Both the position numbers and the translations under genes were made by a program. This document shows positions 54,427 through 62,426 of a stretch of DNA of 64,000 nucleotides, in pieces. The notes under the pieces are model-generated. The model ran no database searches, was not told the origin of the DNA, and worked only from the letters and a program-made list of their open reading frames with translations. Origin of the DNA: Lentisphaerae bacterium GWF2_38_69 (GTDB taxonomy: Bacteria > Verrucomicrobiota > Lentisphaeria > Victivallales > GWF2-38-69); contig MHBE01000048.1 of assembly GCA_001803205.1 (NCBI GenBank), positions 1 through 64,000 on the forward strand, read 5' to 3'. Each line of letters starts with the position of its first letter. Within the stretch, counting starts at the first letter, position 1.

Positions 54427-55605
54427 TTATTTAGACATTAGAGAATAGTGTTTCCCTGCTATAATATCAGCCAAGGCATCCAGCTCCTTGTAAGTAGATG
54501 CTGTCGGAACTCCTTTTACTGACACATTGCCCAACATCTCAAGCTTCAGATTGCTTATTATGTCACATATATTTTGTGCTGCATGGGCGGTCCAGCCAAA
54601 AGAACCTATCACCGCCGCGTATTTGAGTTTGGGTTTCAAAACACTCATTACCGAAGCTACATATACAGCTTTCGGATGAGGCCCGACATTTACAGTAGGA
54701 GTACCGATTACAACTGTTGCCGCATCAACCAGAGCCATTGCCAGTTTTCCAATATCGCTTACATTTAACTCGAATATTTCGTATCTAATGTCTTTGTCTG
54801 CCAGAGCCGAAGCCAAATATTCAACCATCTCTTTTGTGCTGCCGTGCATGGAAATATAAGGTATTACTACTAAGTTTTTTACATTATCGGAAGACCAGTC
54901 CTCGTATTTTGATATGATAAATTCAGGTTCGTCGTATATTGGACCGTGGCTAGGCGCAATATATTTGATATCAAAATTCTTAACTATATCTAAATTCTTC
55001 TGGACTATTTTTCTGTAAGGCATCATTATTTCTGCATAATACCTTTTTGCCGCATCTGAAATCTGCTGATTATTTCCGGCAAAGAGCTCAGTAGTAGCCA
55101 TATGAGAACCGAAAAAATCACATGAGAAGAGTATTTTCTCCTCCTGAAGGTAAGTTGACATCGTTTCCGGCCAATGAACCCAAGGAGTATAGATAAACTT
55201 CAAAGTCCAGTTTCCCAATGAAAGAACTTCTCCGTCTTCCACAGTTTGTATCCTTTCGGCATCTATTTTGAGATGAGCAGTAAGTAAGTCCTTTGCTTTA
55301 AGCGAACAAATTAAAATAGATTCAGGATATTTTTCAAGTACATTCGGTATGCTTCCCGAGTGATCCTGTTCAGCATGATTAGATATGACAAAGTCAATTT
55401 TCTTTACATTTGAAAGCTGTTTCATCAATGTTTCTGACCATTCAGATTCTACTGTATCTATTAGCGCAGTTTTTTCTGAACCTTCTATCAAATAAGCATT
55501 ATAGCTAGTTCCATCAGGAATAGGGATCATACCGTCAAATAGCCGGCGATTCCAATCTATAACACCCATCCAAAAAATATTATCCATTATTTTTCTCTTA
55601 TTCAT
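54427..55605 (-). CDS. Flavodiiron protein (FprA-type O2/NO reductase)
   Basis: The 392-aa enzyme has an N-terminal metallo-beta-lactamase-like diiron domain: SNHAEQDHSGSIP (H-x-E-x-D-H), WVHWPETMSTY, FSCDFFGSH and APSHGPIYDEP, giving the full set of iron ligands, then a flavodoxin domain (VIPYISMHGSTKEMVEYL, VGTPTVNVGPHP, GSFGWTAHA). It reduces O2 to water or NO to N2O with electrons from rubredoxin or a ferredoxin. No NAD(P)H or rubredoxin module is fused. Start ATG 55605 follows GGGAGG. It is co-transcribed with the upstream PCD gene (23 bases). Confidence 0.94.
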   Translation of the reverse strand: MNKRKIMDNIFWMGVIDWNRRLFDGMIPIPDGTSYNAYLIEGSEKTALIDTVESEWSETLMKQLSNVKKIDFVISNHAEQDHSGSIPNVLEKYPESILICSLKAKDLLTAHLKIDAERIQTVEDGEVLSLGNWTLKFIYTPWVHWPETMSTYLQEEKILFSCDFFGSHMATTELFAGNNQQISDAAKRYYAEIMMPYRKIVQKNLDIVKNFDIKYIAPSHGPIYDEPEFIISKYEDWSSDNVKNLVVIPYISMHGSTKEMVEYLASALADKDIRYEIFELNVSDIGKLAMALVDAATVVIGTPTVNVGPHPKAVYVASVMSVLKPKLKYAAVIGSFGWTAHAAQNICDIISNLKLEMLGNVSVKGVPTASTYKELDALADIIAGKHYSLMSK

Positions 55606-55628
55606 AGCATCCTCCCATCATTACTTTT

Positions 55629-55979
55629 TTACTGAAAAAATGAGTTTATAAGCATATCCGTTTTATTAGCCATGGTGAAGTCATTCTTGTGAAGCCCTTT
55701 GATCTTGTGAGTCCACCATGTCACTTCAACTTTACCCCATTGTGTAAGAATAACAGGATGATGATGCATTTCTTCAGCCGCGTTTCCTACCAAGTTTGTA
55801 AACCTTAACGCTTCAATAAAGTTTTTAAATTTAAAATTTCTTTTAAGTTTCTTGATTCCATCTTCTTCAATTATCTTCCATTCAGGAATCTGAAGGCAAT
55901 ACTCAGATAGCTCAGAATCCTGAATCCTCTCTTCTCCTTCACTGCATGGAACACACTTATTCTCTATTAAATTTTCCAT
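55629..55979 (-). CDS. Pterin-4a-carbinolamine dehydratase
   Basis: The 116-aa protein carries the PCD signature AEEMHHHPVILTQWGKVEVT (E-x-x-HHP-x8-W pattern), then WWTHKIKGLHKNDF. The N-terminal half is longer than usual, with a CVPCSEGE stretch of two Cys that many bacterial members have. Known role: recycling of the 4a-hydroxypterin made by aromatic amino acid hydroxylases; no such enzyme is in this window. Homologues have also been linked to molybdopterin enzymes or to transcription coactivation. Its operon with a flavodiiron protein is odd. Confidence 0.9.
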   Translation of the reverse strand: MENLIENKCVPCSEGEERIQDSELSEYCLQIPEWKIIEEDGIKKLKRNFKFKNFIEALRFTNLVGNAAEEMHHHPVILTQWGKVEVTWWTHKIKGLHKNDFTMANKTDMLINSFFQ

Positions 55980-56019
55980 AATTAATAATCCTATTTTATA
56001 TTTGCTACTATTATAGCAT

Positions 56020-56028
56020 CATTTCAAA
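56020..56028 (-). promoter_or_regulatory. Extended -10 promoter for PCD-flavodiiron operon
   Basis: TGCTATAAT on the minus strand, about 40 bases upstream of the PCD start codon. No TTGACA at the usual distance was found. Confidence 0.5.
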
Positions 56029-56134
56029 AAAATAGCTCACTATTTTCAAGCAAAAGAGAGGTAGTTTAATTAAATTCTAAGCTAGAATAATCATATCTAA
56101 CAGCTTATCGATGCCAGAGCCGTCCCTATCTCAA

Positions 56135-57757
56135 TCAATCCATCATGGCTTTCACATCGCTTTTGGCATCTGTAATTGGTTTGATATCAAAGTTTTTAAC
56201 GAGGACATCAACGACAGTCGGAGAGAGAAAAGCCGGGATTGTTGGTCCAAGTCTGAGTCCCTTTACTCCGAGAGCGAGAAGGGCAAGCAGAACAGCTACA
56301 GCTTTCTGTTCGTACCAAGCTATATCGAAAGCAATCGGGAGATCATTCAGGTTCTTTAGTCCAAAAACTTCCTGGAGCTTGAGAGCTATAACTGCCAGTG
56401 AGTAGCAGTCATTGCACTGCCCTGCGTCAAGGACTCTCGGAATACCGCCGATATTACCAAGGTTTTTCTTAATATATCTGTATTTTGCGCATCCTGCGGT
56501 CAAGATGATTGTATCCTTCGGGAGAGCTTCAGCTACTTCCGTGAAATATAACCTGTCTTTCTGTCTGCCGTCGCATCCGCCCATTACAACGAATTTCTTT
56601 ATCGCGCCTGACTTGACTGCTGCGACAACTTTGTCAGCCAGAGCCATTACCTGATTATGGGCAAACCCGCCTATGATTTCGCCTTTTTCAATTTCTGTCG
56701 GAGCTGGGCATGTCTTTGCAAGAGCTATGATTTCTGAGAAATCTTTTCGCCCGCCTTCTTTTCTGTCGATAATGTGTTTTACGCCAGGGTAACCTGCTGC
56801 TCCGGTGGTAAAGATTCTGTTCTTGTAAGAATCTTTAACAGGCACTATGCAGTTAGTAGTCATAAGAATTGGGCCGTTGAATGCTTCAAATTCGGAATTC
56901 TGATGCCACCATGAACCGCCGTAGTTTCCGACGAGTTGTGGATACTTTTTGAAAGCCGGATAGTAATTGGCAGGGAGCATTTCGCTATGAGTATAAACAT
57001 CCACTCCCGTATCTTTTGTCTGTTCAAGGAGTTCTTCCATATCCTTCAAATCATGCCCTGAGATAAGGATACCGGGGTTATTTTTTACGCCGATATTTAC
57101 CTTTGTGATTTCAGGATTGCCATAAGTTGTTGTATTTGCCTTATCAAGAAGAGCCATTGTAGTAACGGCTGTTTTGCCGCATTCTAGTACTAGAGCAATC
57201 ATCTCATCTACTGAAAGTTTTTTCGTCGTCGAAGCAAGTCCTTTTACAAGGAAAGCATATATTTCTTCGTCTTCATACCCAAGCACAGAGGCATGTTCAG
57301 CATAAGCAGAAAGTCCTTTCATTCCGTAAATAAGAAGTTCTCTCAAAGAACGGATATCCTCGTTTTCTGTAGAAAGGACGCCGACCGATTTTGCCTTTGC
57401 AAGCATATCAGATTCAGTAGTGGCATACCATATGAATGGATCGCAACCGCCTCCGCATGTACCATACTTCTTAATGAGCATTGATCTGATTTCAAAAGCA
57501 TCTTCTATGCAGGCCATTATTGCCTTGTTTGAAAAGTTTGCATTGGTAATTGTAGTAAAGAGGGCTTTGGTCATGAACCTGCCAACTTCCTTGTCGATCT
57601 TGTCTTCTCCTCTTCTTTCAAGAACGAGCGAGACTCCCTTCAAGACATGAACAAGCACATCCATGAGTTCGGCTGTATCAGCTGGTTTTCCGCAAACACC
57701 TTTTGCAAATTTGCATCCTTTGTTTGAAGCTGTTTCCTGACATTGATAACAAAACAT
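56135..57757 (-). CDS. hcp: Hydroxylamine reductase / hybrid cluster protein
   Basis: The 540-aa enzyme begins [20 protein letters not shown], giving C3, C6, C15 and C22 (Cx2Cx8Cx6C), the spacing of strict-anaerobe-type Hcp with a [4Fe-4S] cluster rather than the enterobacterial Cx2Cx11Cx6C. Hybrid-cluster ligands follow in order: [11 protein letters not shown] region, [37 protein letters not shown] and AGQCNDCYS. It reduces NO to N2O (in vitro also hydroxylamine) and protects against nitrosative stress. The electron donor is probably the ferredoxin encoded 53 bases upstream in the same direction, in place of the usual Hcr reductase. Confidence 0.95.
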   Translation of the reverse strand: MFCYQCQETASNKGCKFAKGVCGKPADTAELMDVLVHVLKGVSLVLERRGEDKIDKEVGRFMTKALFTTITNANFSNKAIMACIEDAFEIRSMLIKKYGTCGGGCDPFIWYATTESDMLAKAKSVGVLSTENEDIRSLRELLIYGMKGLSAYAEHASVLGYEDEEIYAFLVKGLASTTKKLSVDEMIALVLECGKTAVTTMALLDKANTTTYGNPEITKVNIGVKNNPGILISGHDLKDMEELLEQTKDTGVDVYTHSEMLPANYYPAFKKYPQLVGNYGGSWWHQNSEFEAFNGPILMTTNCIVPVKDSYKNRIFTTGAAGYPGVKHIIDRKEGGRKDFSEIIALAKTCPAPTEIEKGEIIGGFAHNQVMALADKVVAAVKSGAIKKFVVMGGCDGRQKDRLYFTEVAEALPKDTIILTAGCAKYRYIKKNLGNIGGIPRVLDAGQCNDCYSLAVIALKLQEVFGLKNLNDLPIAFDIAWYEQKAVAVLLALLALGVKGLRLGPTIPAFLSPTVVDVLVKNFDIKPITDAKSDVKAMMD

Positions 57758-57810
57758 TTTAACTTCCTCCGTCCTGTGATTGTTATGATTTAGACTAAAT
57801 TTTGTTAAGT

Positions 57811-57999
57811 TTAATCAATCGACATTATTGCTGTAACAGGGCAGTCATCCAGTGCCGTCTGACATCTCTCTTCGGCTTCTTTAGGCACGACATCTACGAC
57901 AACTACCGCCTTATCTTCCTTCATTTGATAAACTTCCGGGCAGGTATTTGCGCAAAGACCACATCCAATACATATATCAGCATCAATTTTTACTTTCAT
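57811..57999 (-). CDS. Single [4Fe-4S] ferredoxin
   Basis: This 62-aa ferredoxin has [13 protein letters not shown] at the N terminus and a final Cys in DDCPVTAI, so a single [4Fe-4S] cluster of the Desulfovibrio/Thermotoga monocluster type; an extra Cys lies in EERCQTA and may form a disulfide with a second one. It is placed directly before hcp and after ferritin in the same operon, making it the likely electron donor of Hcp. The ribosome site is AAGGAGAAA. Confidence 0.93.
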   Translation of the reverse strand: MKVKIDADICIGCGLCANTCPEVYQMKEDKAVVVVDVVPKEAEERCQTALDDCPVTAIMSID

Positions 58000-58026
58000 T
58001 TTATTTCTCCTTGTTTTGACATTTTG

Positions 58027-58551
58027 TTAAGGTTGGGCATTTATCACAGGTGCGTTGGGATCTACATATACTCTTTTGGCCAGCTCTCTATCCAGCATTA
58101 TAATCACTTCAGAAGAATTATCGGAAGACTTAAGCTGCCGATATATCTCAAGTTCATTGGCTTCTTCCTCAGTCTGTTCTTTCAAAAACCATTGCAATTG
58201 AGAACTGGTAGTATAATCCTTCTCTCTGATGGCAAGATCAGTAATTTCGGTGATACATGATGTAACAAGTTGCTCATGTTCATACGCTGCTTTGAAAACT
58301 TCCATCGCCGATTCCCAGGAATGAGGAGGCTTCGCAATTTTTTCAAAAACAATTGAAACTCCCCTGTTTAATACATAATTAGACAGCCTGAGAGCATGCC
58401 CAAGCTCTTCTCTGGCCTGAATTTCCAGCCAATGCGAAAATCCCGGCAGGTTCAATCTCTTTAAATATGCAGACATTGCCATGTATAAGTAGGAAGAATA
58501 CAATTCCATATTAATCTGTCTATTTAATGCTTCTTCAATTTTCGGGTTCAT
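58027..58551 (-). CDS. ftnA: Ferritin (bacterial non-heme)
   Basis: The 174-aa iron-storage protein has the ferroxidase ligands in INMELYSSYLYMAMSAYL, AREELGHALRLSNYVLNRG, and FLKEQTEEEANELE. The C-terminal tail (about 12 residues, DPNAPVINAQP) extends past the usual helix. It stores iron and removes Fe(II)/H2O2 pairs. It is in the minus-strand stress run hsp20-usp remnant-ftn-fd-hcp, with 27 bases to ferredoxin. A second ferritin gene (63083) lies downstream of SOD. Confidence 0.92.
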   Translation of the reverse strand: MNPKIEEALNRQINMELYSSYLYMAMSAYLKRLNLPGFSHWLEIQAREELGHALRLSNYVLNRGVSIVFEKIAKPPHSWESAMEVFKAAYEHEQLVTSCITEITDLAIREKDYTTSSQLQWFLKEQTEEEANELEIYRQLKSSDNSSEVIIMLDRELAKRVYVDPNAPVINAQP

Positions 58552-58584
58552 GCCACCATCTCCACTTTTTTTATGTGCCCTTCA

Positions 58585-58886
58585 CTACTCTATTTTTTTA
58601 GCTCTGGACGGGATTATCAATACAGGACATTTGGTGTTCTTTAACACAGTCATTGTTATGCTTCCTAACAATGCCTGTGACATGGGACCGTGCCCGTGTG
58701 ATCCCATAATAATCATGTCAGGGTCATATTCTTTAGCCTGCGATAAAACAACTTCAGATATTTTTCCTTTTAGAAGAAAAGATTTTACATTAATTATTTC
58801 GATCCATTCTATATAATGTTTATCTTCGATTGGATGCGGGGTTGCCCCTACCATAATTTTAATCCCTGATTTCTTTTATTACTCAT
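58585..58886 (-). pseudogene. Truncated universal stress protein (UspA) remnant
   Basis: An AGGAGGAG ribosome site leads to ATG 58886 and MSNKRNQGLKLW, then a stop. In a different frame from 58854 the C-terminal half of a UspA domain continues: GKISEVVLSQAKEYDPDMII, MGSHGHGPMSQALLG (the ATP-binding G-x2-G-x9-G[S/T] type loop) and TMTVLKNTKCPVLIIPS. The N-terminal half, with the first beta strand and the Asp of the nucleotide site, is missing. The remnant still sits in the stress operon between hsp20 and ferritin. The track's 89-aa ORF could still be translated, so a short functional Usp is not excluded. Confidence 0.7.
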
Positions 58887-58905
58887 TTTGTCTCCTCCTC
58901 TTTGA

Positions 58906-59394
58906 TTATTCAGCTTTTATATCAATTTTCTTCGAATGTATTTTTGCTCTTTGTGTTTTAGGAACATGTATAGAAAGGATTCCCTTGGAAAAAGAAGCTT
59001 TAATCTTTGAAGAATCTCCCTCTGTTGGCAATGTAAAAGCTCTTTCAAAGGAGCCAAATCTCCTTTCAGAAATATGGTTTTTGCCTTTCTTGTCTGAAAC
59101 TTCTTCTTTCTTTTCTCCAGAGATTCTAAGGACATTATCTTCAAGTGAGACCTCTACATCTTTCTCATCCATCCCGGATAGCTCTGCTTTGATGTCATAA
59201 CCGTGAGCGGTTTCCTTGATATCAAAGTTAGGATTGAAATCAAATTTTTTTCTGGACAATTCATAAGAGCCAAACTCTTTGACTATATCTGAGAATGCTT
59301 TGTTCATTGAAGTGTACATGTCTGAAAAGAAATCATCATTTCTTCTAACCAGATCGCTTTTGTTTTTGAACAATGGGATAATATCTTTAATCAT
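58906..59394 (-). CDS. Hsp20 / alpha-crystallin small heat shock protein
   Basis: This 162-aa chaperone has an alpha-crystallin domain, NPNFDIKETAHGYDIKAELS, GMDEKDVEVSLEDNVLRISG, ERRFGSFERAFTLP, and the conserved A-x-x-x-x-G-[IV]-L motif KASFSKGILSIHVPK. ATG 59394 (MIKDIIPLF) is chosen because GAGGTG lies just upstream; the track's extra nine residues precede it. It holds unfolding proteins. Its position between rubrerythrin and ferritin genes suggests a role in oxidative protein damage. Confidence 0.93.
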   Translation of the reverse strand: MIKDIIPLFKNKSDLVRRNDDFFSDMYTSMNKAFSDIVKEFGSYELSRKKFDFNPNFDIKETAHGYDIKAELSGMDEKDVEVSLEDNVLRISGEKKEEVSDKKGKNHISERRFGSFERAFTLPTEGDSSKIKASFSKGILSIHVPKTQRAKIHSKKIDIKAE

Positions 59395-59522
59395 ATAAAT
59401 CACCTCTATCCTTTTATTCACTCAATTTTTATTTCTATTTTTGCTTCCCTTTTTAAGACCTAGGCAGAATCACCTTAAATACTCCGCCTTTTTTAGTTAG
59501 TTACCTCAAGTTTATCTAGTTG

Positions 59523-60071
59523 CTAAAAACTAATATATTTTTCCTTTTTTGCGCTGCAGACAGGACATATCTCTGGCGCGCTTTCATTTTCCAATGTATA
59601 ACCACAGACCGAGCATACATGTACTTTATTGAGCTCGACATCATTTCTTTTTCCCACAGCAGCTATCGCTTTTTCAAATAACGCCTTATGCATTTGTTCC
59701 GTAGCAAAAGCTCTTTCAAAACTGGTGGATGCGCCCGCTTCCTTCTGGAATTTTGCTACTTCAATGTAAACAGGGTACATTTCTTCGACTTCAAAAGTTT
59801 CACCCATTAATGCCAGTTCAAGATTCTTCAATGTATCACCAGGGCCGAAGGTGGCTCCACTATTAGCTGTCCTTCCACCCTTTAAGTGTGATAAGTTTTT
59901 GTAATGACTGTGCGCGTGTATTATTTCTGCGCGGGAAATCGCAGAAAACAGCCTGGAAACATTTGGTAGTTTTTCTTGACTTGCAACCTCAGAAAATTTC
60001 AGATACCTCATATGTGCCTGACTTTCTCCACCAAATGCGTCAATAAGATTTTGTTCTGTCATTGCTCTCAT
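59523..60071 (-). CDS. rbr: Rubrerythrin
   Basis: This 182-aa peroxidase of anaerobes has an N-terminal diiron four-helix domain (MTEQNLIDAFGGESQAHMRYLKF, ISRAEIIHAHSHY, EEMYPVY, ATEQMHKALFEKA) and a C-terminal rubredoxin-like Fe(Cys)4 site (CSVCGYT and CPVCSAKKEKY). I start it at ATG 60071 behind AAAGGAG; the track adds 22 residues upstream. A sigma-54 promoter (TTGGCATGTATAATGCT) lies about 120 bases upstream on the same strand, with an enhancer-like motif a further 77 bases away. It heads the run rbr, hsp20, usp remnant, ftn, fd, hcp. Confidence 0.95.
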   Translation of the reverse strand: MRAMTEQNLIDAFGGESQAHMRYLKFSEVASQEKLPNVSRLFSAISRAEIIHAHSHYKNLSHLKGGRTANSGATFGPGDTLKNLELALMGETFEVEEMYPVYIEVAKFQKEAGASTSFERAFATEQMHKALFEKAIAAVGKRNDVELNKVHVCSVCGYTLENESAPEICPVCSAKKEKYISF

Positions 60072-60192
60072 AATTTCTCCTTTTCTCATTAATTTTTTAT
60101 ATTTTTTCATCGACTTCCAAGTTTTTGATTTCCTCAATCAACTCCTTAGCTTTTTCAGTCTTAGTATCGCTACACAACCGAGAAAATAAATA

Positions 60193-60209
60193 AGCATTAT
60201 ACATGCCAA
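60193..60209 (-). promoter_or_regulatory. Sigma-54 promoter of the rubrerythrin operon
   Basis: Minus strand TTGGCATGTATAATGCT has the -24 GG and -12 GC separated by exactly 10 bases, matching YTGGCACGN4TTGCW with two substitutions. It differs by one base over 17 from the promoter before sodB (62346-62362). Confidence 0.8.
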
Positions 60210-60284
60210 AAATTATTATTTGTCATATCTTACTTATAGACAAGATATTTTAGCCATTTAGAGCATTTTCGTAGTTCTTAGAGT

Positions 60285-60304
60285 TATCTAAACTTAAGTT
60301 GATA
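60285..60304 (-). promoter_or_regulatory. Putative enhancer site UAS1 for the NtrC-type activator
   Basis: Read on the minus strand TATCAACTTAAGTTTAGATA, facing rbr, with 77 bases between it and the -24 GG of the rbr promoter. Near-copies occur at 60429 and 62252, and the core AACTTAAGTT is palindromic. Confidence 0.65.
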
Positions 60305-60428
60305 CAAGAAGACTTTTGTTCCTGTTTCAAAATAAAGATAAATAGAATGTGAAACTCTATTTTTCGTGTGTCTGAAAATTTATTTCTTCAGACTGATATG
60401 AAATAAACATCTGTGGCTTAGTCTATAA

Positions 60429-60448
60429 TATCAACTTAGGTTGAAAGA
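60429..60448 (+). promoter_or_regulatory. Putative enhancer site UAS2
   Basis: TATCAACTTAGGTTGAAAGA on the plus strand, facing the activator gene, whose start is 184 bases downstream. No correctly spaced sigma-54 promoter lies after it (CTGGCA then TTGC appears, but with 13 instead of 10 bases between GG and GC), so it may serve autoregulation or help UAS1. Confidence 0.5.
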
Positions 60449-60632
60449 GTATTATCGAAACAGAACTTGTTTTACCTGTTCTTTCAGATATCATTAATGC
60501 AAACTATTATGGGAGAGTATATTTGATTCCTTAGCTGGCAACTATACTTTTGCGATAATAGTGCTTCATGAGTTAGGAAAGTGACAAAATAATAGCACTA
60601 ACTAAATATCAGAGACTAAGGAAAAGATTATT

Positions 60633-62069
60633 ATGTCAGGTATAAAGCATAAAGCTTATCTCTCGAGTTCAATCTTAATAATTGATGATGATCCTGATTT
60701 TCTCGATATGTTGAAGAGTTTATTATTCTCTTCGGGGTATGAGAATGTAATAAGCTGTGACGATCCAAGACAAGTCATGGATATTCTGAAGAAAAACAAT
60801 ATTGAATTAGTGCTTCTTGATTTGAATATGCCATACATTCAAGGAAATGAAATACTTAATCAGATCCTCTCACTCTATCCATTAATTCCAGTTATCATCA
60901 TAAGCGGTTCGAATGATATTTCTTCTGCTGTCAAATGTATTAAAGAAGGTGCTTTTGATTATATCACTAAACCCATCGAGAAAGATAGATTACTCAGCAT
61001 TATTACTACTGCTATTAAAAACCTTGAATTGAAGGAGGAGAACCTAGAATTAAAGAAAAAGCTTTTTTCTGATTTTTCAGATATTAATAAAGCATTTTCC
61101 GGTATTATAACAAACAGCCACCTGATGAAATCCATATTCAAATATTGTGAAGCAATATCTTGCAGCAAGCAGCCTGTTCTTATTACTGGAGAAACAGGAA
61201 CTGGAAAGGAACTTATAGCAAAAGCTCTTTTTAAACTTTATAATGTTCAGGGTAAATTTGTTTCTGTAAATATTGCAGGCCTTGATGATAACATGTTTTC
61301 TGATAGTCTATTCGGACATGTCAAGGGCTCTTATACCGGAGCATCGACTTCTCGGGAAGGACTTGTTAATAACGCAGAAAATGGAGTTTTGTTTCTCGAT
61401 GAAATAGGTGATTTGAATTTTCAATCTCAAGTTAAGCTTTTACGGTTATTGCAAGAACGCGAGTATTCCCCGTTAGGAAGCGACACTACTAAGCGATCAA
61501 ATACCAGATTTATATTAGCAACTAATAAAGAAGTGTCGGAACTTAAGAAGTCGGATGGATTCAGAAAAGATTTGTTTTATAGACTCTCCACACATCAGAT
61601 CAATCTTCCGCCTCTTAGGGAACGCGCTGGTGATATTCCGCTTTTATTGAATACTTTCATTCTTGAAGCTTCAGAGGATATGGGAATAAAAGCACCTTCA
61701 TATCACCCTGATGTTGTAACTCTCCTAAAGACTTATCGCTTTCAGGGCAATGTAAGGGAACTGCAGGGAATGGTTTATAATGCAATAAGCAAGAACAAAT
61801 CAAATATGCTTTCAGCTAAATCTTTCAGAGAATATATTGATACAGACTTACAAGAAGAGAGAGAGCTAAATGCTCAATCTGACTCAGAAGATAAGGAGTG
61901 CGCCGAATGGGTTTCGCAGTTAAATTTCCTTCCTTCCTTTAAACAAATCAATAATATAATTTGTAATGAAGCATTGAAGCGATCCAACGGCAATCAGCAA
62001 AAAGCATCCAAACTACTCAGAATATCTCCTCAGGCCTTAGGTAAAAGAATTAAAAAAAGAGCAGAGTAA
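60633..62069 (+). CDS. NtrC-family sigma-54-dependent response regulator
   Basis: The 478-aa activator has a receiver domain (residues 13-130, IIDDDPDF acid cluster, phospho-acceptor Asp63 in LLDLNM, KPIEKDR with Lys), an AAA+ domain of the bacterial enhancer-binding type (Walker A GETGTGKE near 186, the sigma-54 contact loop GSYTGA near 232 in place of GAFTGA, Walker B GVLFLDEIGD, arginine fingers in FRKDLFYRLS) and a C-terminal Fis-like helix-turn-helix (SNGNQQKASKLLRISPQALG). No histidine kinase is encoded nearby. It lies between two sigma-54 promoters that carry the same upstream motif, so it probably activates rbr and sodB operons. The ribosome site is AAGGAAAAG. Confidence 0.93.
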   Translation: MSGIKHKAYLSSSILIIDDDPDFLDMLKSLLFSSGYENVISCDDPRQVMDILKKNNIELVLLDLNMPYIQGNEILNQILSLYPLIPVIIISGSNDISSAVKCIKEGAFDYITKPIEKDRLLSIITTAIKNLELKEENLELKKKLFSDFSDINKAFSGIITNSHLMKSIFKYCEAISCSKQPVLITGETGTGKELIAKALFKLYNVQGKFVSVNIAGLDDNMFSDSLFGHVKGSYTGASTSREGLVNNAENGVLFLDEIGDLNFQSQVKLLRLLQEREYSPLGSDTTKRSNTRFILATNKEVSELKKSDGFRKDLFYRLSTHQINLPPLRERAGDIPLLLNTFILEASEDMGIKAPSYHPDVVTLLKTYRFQGNVRELQGMVYNAISKNKSNMLSAKSFREYIDTDLQEERELNAQSDSEDKECAEWVSQLNFLPSFKQINNIICNEALKRSNGNQQKASKLLRISPQALGKRIKKRAE

Positions 62070-62251
62070 ATCTTCTGTAATATTCAATTTATTATTCACG
62101 CACGATAATCCTTATACCAATAACTAAATTGTTTTCTATTTTCATGTAGCTTTATTTTATTATCTTCACAAATTCAACCTTACGCACAAATGGTTTTGTT
62201 CCTCTCTACCGCCTTTAGTAATCTTTGAAACATAAACTAAATCAATATTTA

Positions 62252-62271
62252 TATCAACTTTAGTTTAGGTA
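62252..62271 (+). promoter_or_regulatory. Putative enhancer site UAS3
   Basis: TATCAACTTTAGTTTAGGTA, facing sodB, with 76 bases to the -24 GG of the sod promoter. That is one base from the spacing seen at rbr, with the same relative orientation. Confidence 0.65.
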
Positions 62272-62345
62272 AGATTCTGAATCTTTAGCTCATTAGATCA
62301 GTCTTTATTTACTATCTATAAACAATATACATTAAATAATACTTG

Positions 62346-62362
62346 TTGGCATGCATAATGCT
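62346..62362 (+). promoter_or_regulatory. Sigma-54 promoter of the sodB-ferritin operon
   Basis: TTGGCATGCATAATGCT has GG-N10-GC spacing and matches the sigma-54 consensus apart from two positions. It lies 65 bases before the SOD start codon. Confidence 0.8.
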
Positions 62363-62426
62363 TAGATCTTTGGCTGTGAGAATAAACAACATGAAAAAGT
62401 AGTTTAATAAAATAAGGAGAAGAACT

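Noticed and set aside
60537-60553. Third sigma-54 promoter before the activator gene (CTGGCA...TTGC)
   Set aside because: GG and GC are 13 bases apart instead of 10, which sigma-54 does not accept.
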